NCBI RefSeq assembly: GCF_000212735.1
Contig: NC_015510.1
Coordinates: forward strand, 5,519,001-5,583,000
DNA length: 64,000 nt
Direction of reading: 5' to 3'
Source: Haliscomenobacter hydrossis DSM 1100
GTDB taxonomy: Bacteria; Bacteroidota; Bacteroidia; Chitinophagales; Saprospiraceae
This document shows positions 17,870-27,305 of this stretch, one piece after another; positions within the stretch are counted from its first letter, which is position 1; each line of letters starts with the position of its first letter. The position numbers and the translations under genes were made by a program. Below the pieces are notes generated by a model. That model was not told the origin of the DNA, did no database searches, and saw only the letters and a program-made list of their open reading frames with translations.

Positions 17870-18829
17870 TTAAGGGACAAATTTGGTCTGGTAAGCCATG
17901 ATTTGCTGTTCTGCCTCTTCGATAGATTGGCCATTGGCTTGTAGCAACGAAAGGATGATCTCAAAGATTTGTTCCTTGGGGAGGTCTACCAAGATGGCAA
18001 TCTTCTCCAATGAAAACTCCTGCAACTCCCAGAGTTTTTTAGTAAACTCATACTTTTCAGTGGCAATACCTTGCTCAATACCCTGCTGCTTAACATCCTC
18101 CAAAATAGCTTCACGAAGTCCCATTGGAATAGTTGAATTGGTGATGGTCATTAAATCTTGTTCAAAATTAGTACTTATTTCTGAATTTGTAAAGGGTACA
18201 AAGTAGCGAATAAAATCGATGATTAAGCTGATTTTTTCGCGGGAAATATTGCGGGACTTGAGTCGCCAGATCAGGTCGATTTTCATCTCTCTTAGGCTCT
18301 GGTCGTCTTTTGGCTTATCCAGATGTTGCCAGGCTGCTTCCATTACTGCAGCAAAAGGATTTGGATTCTTGGCTAATTCTGCTGGCAAATGGTCGCGCAA
18401 TACGTAGGTGTTGAACGAATAAACAATTTGGGAGCCCAGAAAAGATTCCTGGAATTGGGAGTAATGATACGTTCGATCCCAGTCGGTATAAATGGCCAAC
18501 CCTGTTACTGGACGCTGGTATTTGTCGCGAATGCGGTATATACACTCGTACATGCGTAGGGCAAACAGGGGGTCTTGATATCCTTGTACTTCTACATGAA
18601 TCAAAAACCATACTTCCTCCCCATTTTTGAACCAAACTTTAATGAGTTTGTCAGCATGCCGCTTTTGGCCGGGACTATTTGGAATTAGTTTTTGTAACTC
18701 GGTATCCAAAAATTCAAAACCCCGCGAAAAGTCAATGACTTTCACCAAATCTGGAAAGAAGTAGGCAATGAAATCGTCAATCAAAGTTTCGATAATGCCT
18801 TTCCATAAGGCGTCCTTGGAAATTTTCAT
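17870..18829 (-). CDS. Rpn-family recombination-promoting nuclease / PD-(D/E)XK transposase-like protein
   Basis: A 319-residue protein with the core RHADKLIKVWFKNGEEVWFL ending in HVEVQG, matching the Rpn PD-(D/E)XK pattern (Asp60, Glu80, Gln82). The RMYECIYRIRDKYQRPVTGLAIYTD stretch after it is typical. A C-terminal helical part (about 245-319) with LREAILEDVKQQGIEQGI is also common to these proteins. Such genes are often scattered in many copies and act as DNA endonucleases that promote RecA-independent recombination. It is convergent with the esterase gene and marks the start of the accessory region. Confidence 0.85.
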   Translation of the reverse strand: MKISKDALWKGIIETLIDDFIAYFFPDLVKVIDFSRGFEFLDTELQKLIPNSPGQKRHADKLIKVWFKNGEEVWFLIHVEVQGYQDPLFALRMYECIYRIRDKYQRPVTGLAIYTDWDRTYHYSQFQESFLGSQIVYSFNTYVLRDHLPAELAKNPNPFAAVMEAAWQHLDKPKDDQSLREMKIDLIWRLKSRNISREKISLIIDFIRYFVPFTNSEISTNFEQDLMTITNSTIPMGLREAILEDVKQQGIEQGIATEKYEFTKKLWELQEFSLEKIAILVDLPKEQIFEIILSLLQANGQSIEEAEQQIMAYQTKFVP

Positions 18830-19010
18830 GAAGTGGGAATTAGTTTTACGAAGATATTAAAAGTTTTAAAAAATAAAAAAGTAAATCAAAAAATATTAAA
18901 AATCATTTTTAGTACAATAAGGGAGCAGTACATATTAGTTTGCAAGAGACAGCTAAAAGAAATAGAATAAAATTACCAGCCGAGAAATTTTTTAGAAAGT
19001 TAACGATGGA

Positions 19011-19037
19011 TGTAACCTTTTGAAAAAGTATCCGTAC
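19011..19037 (+). promoter_or_regulatory. Possible ECF-sigma-type promoter
   Basis: TGTAACCTTTT (19011-19021) followed by CGTAC (19033-19037) resembles the AAC/CGT core pair of Bacteroidota ECF promoters, about 27 bases before the ATG of the nuclease gene at 19064. It lies in an AT-rich 234-base gap after the Rpn gene start. Assignment is by eye only. Confidence 0.3.
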
Positions 19038-19063
19038 ATACCTTGTGTTAAAAACATACTATC

Positions 19064-20122
19064 ATGAAAACTACATTTAGACTTTACAATAGGTTACACT
19101 CAAGTATTTTTGATTTGATAGATGGTAATGGTGAAACGCAACAAACCAAAGGTTTAGCCTTGGTACTAAGCAAGTGTGAAGTAGTGCTAAAAGCCTTTTT
19201 TAAGCTAGGATCAATAAAAGATAAAGTGGGTGAAATCGAATGGGCGATTGTCGACGAGACGCTTATCAACGCAGAGTTGACTTCAACTACTTCAGGGAAA
19301 CAATTCAGAGCTGATATTGTCATTCGCTTATATGCTGGGGGAAAGCCCTATAAAATGATCATGATTGAGGCAAAGAGTCTTAACAAAAACACTTCAGTTG
19401 AGACTGCTTCAGCGCAGATCGAGAACTACTTGCAACCCAATACCTTTAAAGAATTTGGAGCATTTAACGCTGAAAATATTTATGGGTTTACCCTCACCAA
19501 ATATCCCACTTATGTTGCAGCCAGGCAAATTGGCACGATCGTTTGGAATGATGTAATCAAGCTTTTCTACCATATGGATAAAAGCAAAAACGAATTGCTA
19601 AACGATTATTTTCAATTCATCACTAAAATTAATGGAGCCATGTATTTTTACGAAAAAGAAGTATTCTCAATTCCTACGGCGGATTGGTCAAATGAAGCAA
19701 TCAATAAATTTCATGTTTATGAATGCCCCAACTCAGGGCGTTATCAAATCAAACAAAAGCCACTATATCTTACATTTAGAAAAAGTGGCGGTGGGGAGAT
19801 GGAAAAATTATATAAAATTGAAGAAATCATCATCCTTAGTTTTAGCAAAGATTATCAAACTTTCCTCGAGGATAACAGATATTCTGAAACTACCAGACAA
19901 CGCGTGCGCAACTATGTGGATTATATGCAACAGAATAACAATTGGGGTGAAGTTTTACCTAGTGATGAAAAACAGGTACTGGTTTTGTCTGAACAAACCA
20001 TTGATTTGCCTCATAAACCAAAACCTAGGCTCAACAACTCTTTTCGCGCTTATTACAAGTTGTCAGACTTGCTGAATTGGGAAAAGAAAATATTGGACCA
20101 AAACCCTAAAGAAGAGGCTTAA
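19064..20122 (+). CDS. PD-(D/E)XK nuclease-like protein of unknown function
   Basis: A 352-residue cytosolic protein not recognised as a named family. Residues 80-125 carry a restriction-enzyme-like core: RADIVIRLY (Asp84), then MIEAKSLN (Glu102, Lys104), then a helix with QIENYL, the order seen in type I/III restriction nuclease domains. The C-terminal part (about 240-340) is mixed and has no clear motif. A gene of unknown function follows 30 bases later, so the two look like one unit. Defence or DNA-repair roles are plausible but inferred only from the nuclease core and the surrounding accessory genes. Confidence 0.75.
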   Translation: MKTTFRLYNRLHSSIFDLIDGNGETQQTKGLALVLSKCEVVLKAFFKLGSIKDKVGEIEWAIVDETLINAELTSTTSGKQFRADIVIRLYAGGKPYKMIMIEAKSLNKNTSVETASAQIENYLQPNTFKEFGAFNAENIYGFTLTKYPTYVAARQIGTIVWNDVIKLFYHMDKSKNELLNDYFQFITKINGAMYFYEKEVFSIPTADWSNEAINKFHVYECPNSGRYQIKQKPLYLTFRKSGGGEMEKLYKIEEIIILSFSKDYQTFLEDNRYSETTRQRVRNYVDYMQQNNNWGEVLPSDEKQVLVLSEQTIDLPHKPKPRLNNSFRAYYKLSDLLNWEKKILDQNPKEEA

Positions 20123-20152
20123 AGATCCAGATTTATAGAAAACCCAACTACA

Positions 20153-20815
20153 ATGAGAAACACAATTATCTGGTTGAATGCGTACAAGGATGCTATTTTG
20201 GATAATCTTAATCCCGAAAGTATCACCGTATACCAGTTCATCCAACACCGGGCTCAAGACAAAAACAATGACCTGACCCAAGACCTGCTTTTTCAATTTG
20301 TTTACCGTAGCTATTACCGACTAGACAATGCTGGTTTGACGGATGAATTTAAAGCGCGGTATTTTAAATTGATGCAAGATCGTCGGGAAGATTTTAAACT
20401 TGATTTTGAGAAAACCCTCCTTGATCTGCAAAAATTCAAAACCAGAAAGGGAAATGAAAGCATCCAGTTTTCCTTTACCACTAAAATGTTCAGCACCCTT
20501 AATCCAGTTTACCCTGTGTATGATCGCGAGGTGGCCAAGATGTTTGATTATCATTCAATTCCTCAAGGCGATGCCGCAGCAAAAATAAAAGCCTATTTGT
20601 TGCGCTATGAGGTGATTTTGAAAGGGTATGAGCAAATCGTGCGAGAGAATTTACTAAAAGACCTACTCTCCGCTTTCGATCAAAAATATCCAGGACATCA
20701 ATTAAGTGACACCAAATGCCTTGATTTTATTTTTTGGTCAGCAGGAAAGATAAAGACTCAACTACTGAAAAAGGCTGGAACTCAGCAGGCTTCAATGGTC
20801 GAAACAAAATTATGA
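20153..20815 (+). CDS. Hypothetical protein paired with the nuclease
   Basis: A 220-residue soluble, mostly helical protein, not recognised. It lies 30 bases after the nuclease-like gene and probably forms an operon with it. A central FTTKMFSTLNPVYPVYDREV motif resembles a segment of uncharacterised helical proteins distantly like HhH-GPD glycosylases, but the catalytic motif cannot be seen, so no function is assigned. Codon use is AT-rich like the gene before it. Confidence 0.7.
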   Translation: MRNTIIWLNAYKDAILDNLNPESITVYQFIQHRAQDKNNDLTQDLLFQFVYRSYYRLDNAGLTDEFKARYFKLMQDRREDFKLDFEKTLLDLQKFKTRKGNESIQFSFTTKMFSTLNPVYPVYDREVAKMFDYHSIPQGDAAAKIKAYLLRYEVILKGYEQIVRENLLKDLLSAFDQKYPGHQLSDTKCLDFIFWSAGKIKTQLLKKAGTQQASMVETKL

Positions 20816-20947
20816 ATTGGTCTGCTAAAATGGAGTATTGCATATAAAGCCGACATCGAGAAGCAAAATTTAACATTCACCAAAAAAATAACAATTAACT
20901 TTACAAAATGAATACAACCCGATTATAGGATATAAAATATTTATTCA

Positions 20948-23386
20948 ATGTTGTTGCGTTTCCTAATCCCAATCATGATTTGCGCCAGTTATACGGTAAC
21001 GGCCCAAACGACGAGTTGTTTGAACATCTTCTTCAGCCAGAACGGTTCACTCAAAGGAGACACCCTGGAAGTGACAGTCAGCACCAAAGGATTTGTAAAC
21101 ATTATTGCGCTCGAGTACACCACCGAATGGGATCCACAAGTACTCCAACTCATCGATGCTGTTCAACTTAACCGGGTATTTTTTCCCAACAACATTGAAA
21201 GTCCAGCCTCCGGAATAGATACCCAAGGTAGCTCTCAATTTGTGTGGAATGACCCTGCGCTAATAGATGATCCGGGTGAAACGCTGCCAGATGATACCCG
21301 CCTGTACACCTTGCGGTTTTTGGTGAAAAACAAAAACATTACCCGAACCAGGATCGGATTTAGCCCAGAAAAACCGGCACAATTTGTCTACAATAATAGG
21401 GGATCATCCGAATCCGTAAAATCCGAAAACATCCCTGTAGGAGTAAGTGCCAATCTGGTGCTAAAGGGGAATTTGCCCTCCTCAACGTTAAAGCTTGAAC
21501 AGCTTTGTACCAGCAGCGCAGACTGCAAACTGGGCAACATCATTCCGACCATTTCAGGAGGAGCAACGCCTTATGTGTTTTTTACCAGGATAAGTAACGG
21601 TACGCTGGCTCGGTTAAGGTTGACTAACCTGGTGCCAGGGAAATACCCTCTGATCATTGTGGATGCCAAAAATGATACCCTTGAAGCGCTGGTTAGCCTC
21701 ACTGCTCCTGCCGCAGGTATTGGACCTAGCCTGCAGTCACTGGTTTTTTGCAGTCCCAGCCGGCCCGACTCAGCAGTCATCAGGATCAACGCTTTTGGAG
21801 GTGTAGGTCAATACGCATTTGACTGGAGCGATGATACCTATGAAATTTCCCGGAACAGTAGCCAGATAGCGGTAGCCAGCAATCGATTATACAGCGTTAC
21901 CGTGACGGATTCCAAAGGGTGTGAAGCCATTTTGAACAATCTATCTGCTCAGGAATGCATCGGCAATAGTTCTGCAGTGAGCCTGGTCATCAGTGGGGCC
22001 TCCGTTGTCTCCGGCGAAGTATTTTGTTCTAAAGTTGACATTACGAATGTTCAAGATTTGTCTGCTGTGCAATTTGCCATCCGGTGGAACCCGGAAAAAT
22101 TGTCCTATTTGACCTTGAAATATGGAGACGATCAAATCAACAACAGCAACTTCAATTTGATAGATACTCAATTGGGACTTGTCCGATTTGCAAAAAATTA
22201 CACACCAGGAATTAATGTAACCCGTAAAACACTTTTTGAACTGTGTTTTCAGGCAAAACTATCAGAAGACACGGCTTATCTGGCTTTTGACAACCAAGCG
22301 CTTCCGGTAGAAATTTCTACTGGCGTTGAGTCCATCGAAAAGTTCAGCACCTACTCTGGCGAAATCAGCATTAGCCCGGCGATATGGCCCGGAGACAGCG
22401 ACCGCAGTGGACATGTAGATCATTTTGACCTTTTGCCCATTGGACTAGCTTTGGGTAATCGAGGTTTGGTCCGCAATGAAGCGACCCTCGATTGGCGTCC
22501 ACAACGTACCGAATTGTGGGGCAAATCCATCCTTAATTCCTCATTAGACCTCGCTTTTATTGATGCAGATGGCAATGGCCTGATTGCATCCAGTGACACC
22601 TTGGCGATTCAGCAAAACTGGCAACGTAAATACCAGGCGGGAAAACCTCCCCTCGTATTGCCCGAAATAAGACAGAATCCTATTCCTCTTTTTGTGCGCA
22701 AGGATACGATAAAGACCAGGGCTATGCAATCTCTTTCCTTAGAATTGGGTACTGCGGATATTCCTGGCTCTAACGTTTACGGGATCGCTTTTTCAATTGT
22801 GTATAACCCTGCGGAAGTGGATGAGCACAAAATCGGGTTTGTACCCACCGCTTCCTGGCTGGGCATAAAAGGTGAACAATTTCTGAGCATCCAGCGAAAC
22901 GACCCAAGTAGTGGGAGAGTAGATGTTGCCTTGGTGCGTGGAGATCAGCAAGAGGTCAGTGGCTTTGGTCGTATCGGCAACCTCCTGCTGTCGCTGGAAA
23001 CCTCGGAGGCTCAAAGACTACAACAGGGCGTTAGCCTCGAAATCCGCGACGTCAAATTAATCAACAAAGCGGGGCAAACGATTTCAACCAATGCCCCTCA
23101 AACCGTATTGCCTGTGAGTAGAACAGTTGGGATAAATGAAATGGATCCAACCTTAAGCGCCCGGATCCAACTCTATCCCCAACCTGCTGACCAGCGTTTA
23201 CAGCTGGACCTGGGTGGTTTGCATTTGAGGGAATGGACGCTGATGCGGTTCAATGGGGAGTCAATCGCCAGGGGTTCAAGTTTTGATCGCCCGATTCAAC
23301 TTGAACAATTGCCAGCGGGGATGTACTTGATGCGTATTCACTGTGATGAAGGGATTGCCATGAAAAAATGCCTAGTTATACATTAG
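20948..23386 (+). CDS. T9SS-secreted protein with cohesin-like domains and dockerin-like calcium loops
   Basis: An 812-residue exported protein. After a signal peptide (to about TVTAQ) there is a cohesin-like beta-sandwich (GDTLEVTVSTKGFVNIIALEYTTEWDP type, about 30-150), an SprB-like/PKD segment, a second cohesin-like domain (about 345-470) and then calcium loops GDSDRSGHVDHFD and DADGNGLIASSD about 50 residues apart, as in dockerins. A third cohesin-like domain (about 595-720) precedes a T9SS sorting domain (IQLYPQPADQRLQL ... GMYLMRIH). Role unknown; likely adhesion or assembly at the cell surface. Next gene starts 10 bases later. Confidence 0.85.
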   Translation: MLLRFLIPIMICASYTVTAQTTSCLNIFFSQNGSLKGDTLEVTVSTKGFVNIIALEYTTEWDPQVLQLIDAVQLNRVFFPNNIESPASGIDTQGSSQFVWNDPALIDDPGETLPDDTRLYTLRFLVKNKNITRTRIGFSPEKPAQFVYNNRGSSESVKSENIPVGVSANLVLKGNLPSSTLKLEQLCTSSADCKLGNIIPTISGGATPYVFFTRISNGTLARLRLTNLVPGKYPLIIVDAKNDTLEALVSLTAPAAGIGPSLQSLVFCSPSRPDSAVIRINAFGGVGQYAFDWSDDTYEISRNSSQIAVASNRLYSVTVTDSKGCEAILNNLSAQECIGNSSAVSLVISGASVVSGEVFCSKVDITNVQDLSAVQFAIRWNPEKLSYLTLKYGDDQINNSNFNLIDTQLGLVRFAKNYTPGINVTRKTLFELCFQAKLSEDTAYLAFDNQALPVEISTGVESIEKFSTYSGEISISPAIWPGDSDRSGHVDHFDLLPIGLALGNRGLVRNEATLDWRPQRTELWGKSILNSSLDLAFIDADGNGLIASSDTLAIQQNWQRKYQAGKPPLVLPEIRQNPIPLFVRKDTIKTRAMQSLSLELGTADIPGSNVYGIAFSIVYNPAEVDEHKIGFVPTASWLGIKGEQFLSIQRNDPSSGRVDVALVRGDQQEVSGFGRIGNLLLSLETSEAQRLQQGVSLEIRDVKLINKAGQTISTNAPQTVLPVSRTVGINEMDPTLSARIQLYPQPADQRLQLDLGGLHLREWTLMRFNGESIARGSSFDRPIQLEQLPAGMYLMRIHCDEGIAMKKCLVIH

Positions 23387-23396
23387 ACTTGTTGCG

Positions 23397-26300
23397 ATGA
23401 GAACCAAACTACTCTTTCTTGCCCTGTTGATGTCAACCAGTGTCATGGGCCAGTGGAAAAGCCTATATCGGGGAACGGATTCACTCAACAGGTTTCTCAA
23501 CGCTTCCTTCTACTCTTTGTCCGAAGGCTTCGTGGTGAGCGATCTATGGGTGGGTTTTACCGCAGACAGTGGCCGCACCTATCAACACAAATTCATCGAA
23601 AACAATAATGTTGACTACAACAAAAACCCGGTCAATTTAACCTTTGGGTTCTATTATGCAGATGTCAAAGCATTTGGCAACAACAAGTTATTGGTTGCTG
23701 GTGAATACGCCAATGAACCTGCTATTTTACAAAGTACCAATAACGGAAATACTTGGAAAGTGGTCTACCATTTTCCTTATACATTTAACAGTAGCCGAGA
23801 AAATTACGTCTCCCGGATGGAGTTCCCAGTCAATAATGACATTGGGTATGTAGTTTTTAGTGATGGCATAGTCAAAACGACCAATGGCGGCAACACCTGG
23901 ACACAATCCAGAAACATGGCTATGGTGGGACGGCAGTTGACGGTCATGGATTTTGCCAATAACCTGGTGGGCTATGTAGCCGGGGAACAATCCCTCCTTA
24001 AAACTACCGATGGTGGAACCAATTGGAGCCTTCTAAATGCCCCCTTTCAAGTTAAAGCGATATCCGCAGTCAACAACAATTTGGTGTACGTACTGAGCAC
24101 CAACAATAATATTTATTATTCTAACAACGGCGGTGCAAGTTGGGTCCTGACCAATCGACCGATCACGCATCTTGATGCTGACAACATTTATTTTGTCAAC
24201 GACAGCGTAGGCTATACAGCTTATGGTTACGTTTACCAAACCCGCAACCGGGGCAAAAGTTGGGAGCGTTTGCCCGCTGACCGCGACCCCGAAGTTGGAC
24301 AATTGATTCCTTACAACGCCGATGTCATGTGGGCTTGTGGCGATGGCGAACGGCTGGCAATGACCACGAATCGGGGTGGTAAACCGATTCCTCGCGCTTA
24401 TGTTGACTATGATGTGAGCCAAGTTTGTGGGACGGGGCAACTCCCCTTGATCAGTCAAAGCAACACCAGCTACCAGCACCATTGGTACTTGAACAACCGC
24501 AGTATCGCGCGTACCTACAATACAATTGTTCCACAAGGTGTGCAAGATACCATTAAGCTGGTGGTGAGCGATGGTATACAAAAAGATTCGATGATCAGGA
24601 TCGTCGATTATGAGGGTTATTTTACCATCAAGCTAGAGAGCATTTCCTTGCAGGATACCATTTGTAGTGGGGTACGCCCACAGTTTACCATTCTCAAGAG
24701 CCAGCCTGGGGTATCTTATGTAGTTAATGGTATAGCGCCCGTCTTTGGCACTGGATCAGATCTCACCCTTGCCGGGTATGCCGGTGCGGATCCGAGTGCA
24801 ACCCTTCCCTTTACCGTTTATGCAGCGACTGAAAACCAGTGTGGACGGCAATCCAAGCAACAAATCCATCTTATCCACGTAATCAATAGTGTCCCTGGAA
24901 TTGATGTGGTCAATGGCGATACCGTTTGTATGGATAAGGTGTTTTACATCCGGGTACAAAATACCAGAAAAACTTACGAATATTGGGCCGATGCCGGATT
25001 GCCCAAAGTAAAAGGCACGGGAGGAACCATTTTAATTCCTTGTCGTACGCCCTTTCTCAAGCAACTGAGGAGTACTGGCCTTACTGGTCCTGCTGTTAAT
25101 TTTGTGTCTTTTTATGTATTTGTTCGGCACGAAAAATTTCATTGCGAGGATGGAATAGGGCACCGGATTACTTGTTATGCCCGCCGATCCGGGGCACAAT
25201 TTCAAGTACTGGGCATGGAAAACTTTAAAGGAGATACCTTGCGCTTGCTGAATCAAAGTGAGCAATCCCAATCCTACTTTTGGACTTTTGATCGAGGCGC
25301 AAGCTACGAACGCAACGATACCCGCGTCCCGATTGGACTGCGCTACAATCGACAAGGCATTCGGAAAATAACCCTATACGCCTATACCAAGGAAGGTTGT
25401 GTAGATAGTTTAACGCGCAACCTGGAAGTGTTTACAAAAATAGGGGAAACACCTTCAGGCACAGTTTGTAATGCTGAGTCAGGTCAGGTGCATGTTGACA
25501 GTTTCTTGGTAAACAAGTACTTTGACAACCGGACGATCTATGAAGATGAGTATGGCTCCCGAATCCTGGCGGGTACTTTTCGTGATCCAAGCCACATCAT
25601 TCGCTATCTATATCCCGAATCGGGCTGGTATGCACTCAAATACAATAAGGCTGGAAAACTAATGTGGAAACTCGAATACCCAGGTTTTGATTATGCTGAA
25701 AATTATTCCATCGAACAAGCCATTGGTGATAGTAAAGGAAACACCTATCTACTGGGCTACGGGCAAGGGAACGTTTTATTTTCGGGCTATGCTCCCAGAC
25801 TGGGCACTCCCACGCCTGGGCCCGGGGCATTTATTGCCAAAGTTTCTCCTAGTGGTGAATTGCTATGGGTAAAGCATTTTTACAATCAATTTTTTTCAGC
25901 TCACCTCAATACCAACATGTGTAGGGGGAGTATGTTGCGGGGCAAAAACGATGATTTTTACTACATCACCCAAAGAAAATCGGGCTATGATTTTTTTGTA
26001 GACAATACCCTAGTCGTAGACTACGCGGAAAAACAGGAAGGAATCGTTATTCATTTCAATAGTGCAGGGCAAGTGCTCAGGAAAAAGCCATTTCCAAGCC
26101 TGTACGCTAGTTTTGAGCTTGGGAATGTTCCTTTTCCCGTTCCAACCAGTTATACATTCAACCCGCCTGCCGTCTGGAGTAGCAATGGCACAATGGCCAT
26201 TTATACCCAAATCGACACCACCACTAAAAGCAGCAATTTGGATGGTTTGGTGTTGCCTTTTGACGTTCGGCAGGTAAATACACACCTCTTCTTTTTAGAC

Positions 26301-27275
26301 ACGGTTTCTTTAAAATTGCAGTCCATTAAACCTGTTTATAAGCTGCTACAAAATCAAAAAGCCAGTGTAAATCCTGATGCATTTACGGTAGACGAATTTG
26401 GGAACTACTACATCAGTTATACCCAATTAAACTATTTCCACCGCAGCAAGCCAACTTACGAATTGGACACCCTCAAAGCCAAGACTTATGTAGCTGCGTT
26501 TGATGGTCAAGGGGAAATGACCTGGGTTAAAAAAACGGAAGGCTTACAAGTCAGCAACCTTTTTGCCGAAAAAGGCAGATTAAAGCTGGCTGGCCTGAAT
26601 TTTCATATGTATAGTGGGGCTTCTTTTCAGTACCTTCTAAACCACAGCCCAGCTTATGAAAACACAAAAAAACTAACTTTTTTTAGCGATACCGCTTCAT
26701 TTTCCGGCCAGGGAAAATACGGCTTGGGATCAATAGATGCCGTTGTCGCCACACTCAATGCTGAAAATGGAGATTTGTTGGACCTCACCCATTTGGGTAC
26801 ACCAAAAATGGAAGCGACGATGACCATGGCCAAGGGCTACGGATCACAAATCTGGGTGAGTAGTACGGTGGGTACGAATGTATATGCTCCATCGGAAGCA
26901 GAAAATACTTATTCTGTTCTTAAAACCTTCAAACTCCCCATCAGTAACAATTGCTCTAGCTCATACCTGATTCCGGAAGCACTTCCATTGGCTCCTGCTG
27001 CTTTGCCCAAAAACAACTTATACCTTCCAGCGGGTTCAATAAATGCCTTTCCCAATCCGGTGCAGGATCAGCTCACCCTGTCTACAACTGGTCGCAATTC
27101 CAACATCCAGTCGATCACCGTTATGGATCAGTTGGGCCGCAAAATTTGGACAAAAACGGGCCTGGACGTTCGGCAATTTCAGCTGGATACCCGTGCATTT
27201 CCCAAAGGGCAAGTGTATGTTGTGGAAGTTCAGATGGCGGAGGGCCTTGTTAGGGTGAGGGTAGTGAAACAGTGA
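23397..27275 (+). CDS. Large T9SS-secreted protein with YCF48/BNR-like propeller
   Basis: A 1292-residue exported protein. After the signal peptide (to SVMGQ) residues about 20-330 hold BNR/YCF48-like repeats (TTNGGNTWTQS, TTDGGTNWSLL, YSNNGGASWVL, QTRNRGKSWERL). The middle (about 340-690) has Ig/PKD-like modules with paired cysteines. Residues about 730-1190 form another repeat-rich region with SBBP-like propeller character (KYNKAGKLMWKLEY, FIAKVSPSGELLWVKHF). The C-terminus is a T9SS sorting domain (INAFPNPVQDQLTLST ... VYVVEVQMAEG). It forms an operon with the cohesin-like gene. Function unknown; no enzymatic motif seen. Confidence 0.85.
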   Translation: MRTKLLFLALLMSTSVMGQWKSLYRGTDSLNRFLNASFYSLSEGFVVSDLWVGFTADSGRTYQHKFIENNNVDYNKNPVNLTFGFYYADVKAFGNNKLLVAGEYANEPAILQSTNNGNTWKVVYHFPYTFNSSRENYVSRMEFPVNNDIGYVVFSDGIVKTTNGGNTWTQSRNMAMVGRQLTVMDFANNLVGYVAGEQSLLKTTDGGTNWSLLNAPFQVKAISAVNNNLVYVLSTNNNIYYSNNGGASWVLTNRPITHLDADNIYFVNDSVGYTAYGYVYQTRNRGKSWERLPADRDPEVGQLIPYNADVMWACGDGERLAMTTNRGGKPIPRAYVDYDVSQVCGTGQLPLISQSNTSYQHHWYLNNRSIARTYNTIVPQGVQDTIKLVVSDGIQKDSMIRIVDYEGYFTIKLESISLQDTICSGVRPQFTILKSQPGVSYVVNGIAPVFGTGSDLTLAGYAGADPSATLPFTVYAATENQCGRQSKQQIHLIHVINSVPGIDVVNGDTVCMDKVFYIRVQNTRKTYEYWADAGLPKVKGTGGTILIPCRTPFLKQLRSTGLTGPAVNFVSFYVFVRHEKFHCEDGIGHRITCYARRSGAQFQVLGMENFKGDTLRLLNQSEQSQSYFWTFDRGASYERNDTRVPIGLRYNRQGIRKITLYAYTKEGCVDSLTRNLEVFTKIGETPSGTVCNAESGQVHVDSFLVNKYFDNRTIYEDEYGSRILAGTFRDPSHIIRYLYPESGWYALKYNKAGKLMWKLEYPGFDYAENYSIEQAIGDSKGNTYLLGYGQGNVLFSGYAPRLGTPTPGPGAFIAKVSPSGELLWVKHFYNQFFSAHLNTNMCRGSMLRGKNDDFYYITQRKSGYDFFVDNTLVVDYAEKQEGIVIHFNSAGQVLRKKPFPSLYASFELGNVPFPVPTSYTFNPPAVWSSNGTMAIYTQIDTTTKSSNLDGLVLPFDVRQVNTHLFFLDTVSLKLQSIKPVYKLLQNQKASVNPDAFTVDEFGNYYISYTQLNYFHRSKPTYELDTLKAKTYVAAFDGQGEMTWVKKTEGLQVSNLFAEKGRLKLAGLNFHMYSGASFQYLLNHSPAYENTKKLTFFSDTASFSGQGKYGLGSIDAVVATLNAENGDLLDLTHLGTPKMEATMTMAKGYGSQIWVSSTVGTNVYAPSEAENTYSVLKTFKLPISNNCSSSYLIPEALPLAPAALPKNNLYLPAGSINAFPNPVQDQLTLSTTGRNSNIQSITVMDQLGRKIWTKTGLDVRQFQLDTRAFPKGQVYVVEVQMAEGLVRVRVVKQ

Positions 27276-27305
27276 ACGGAGTAGATCGAATAGGGCCGCA
27301 TGGGA

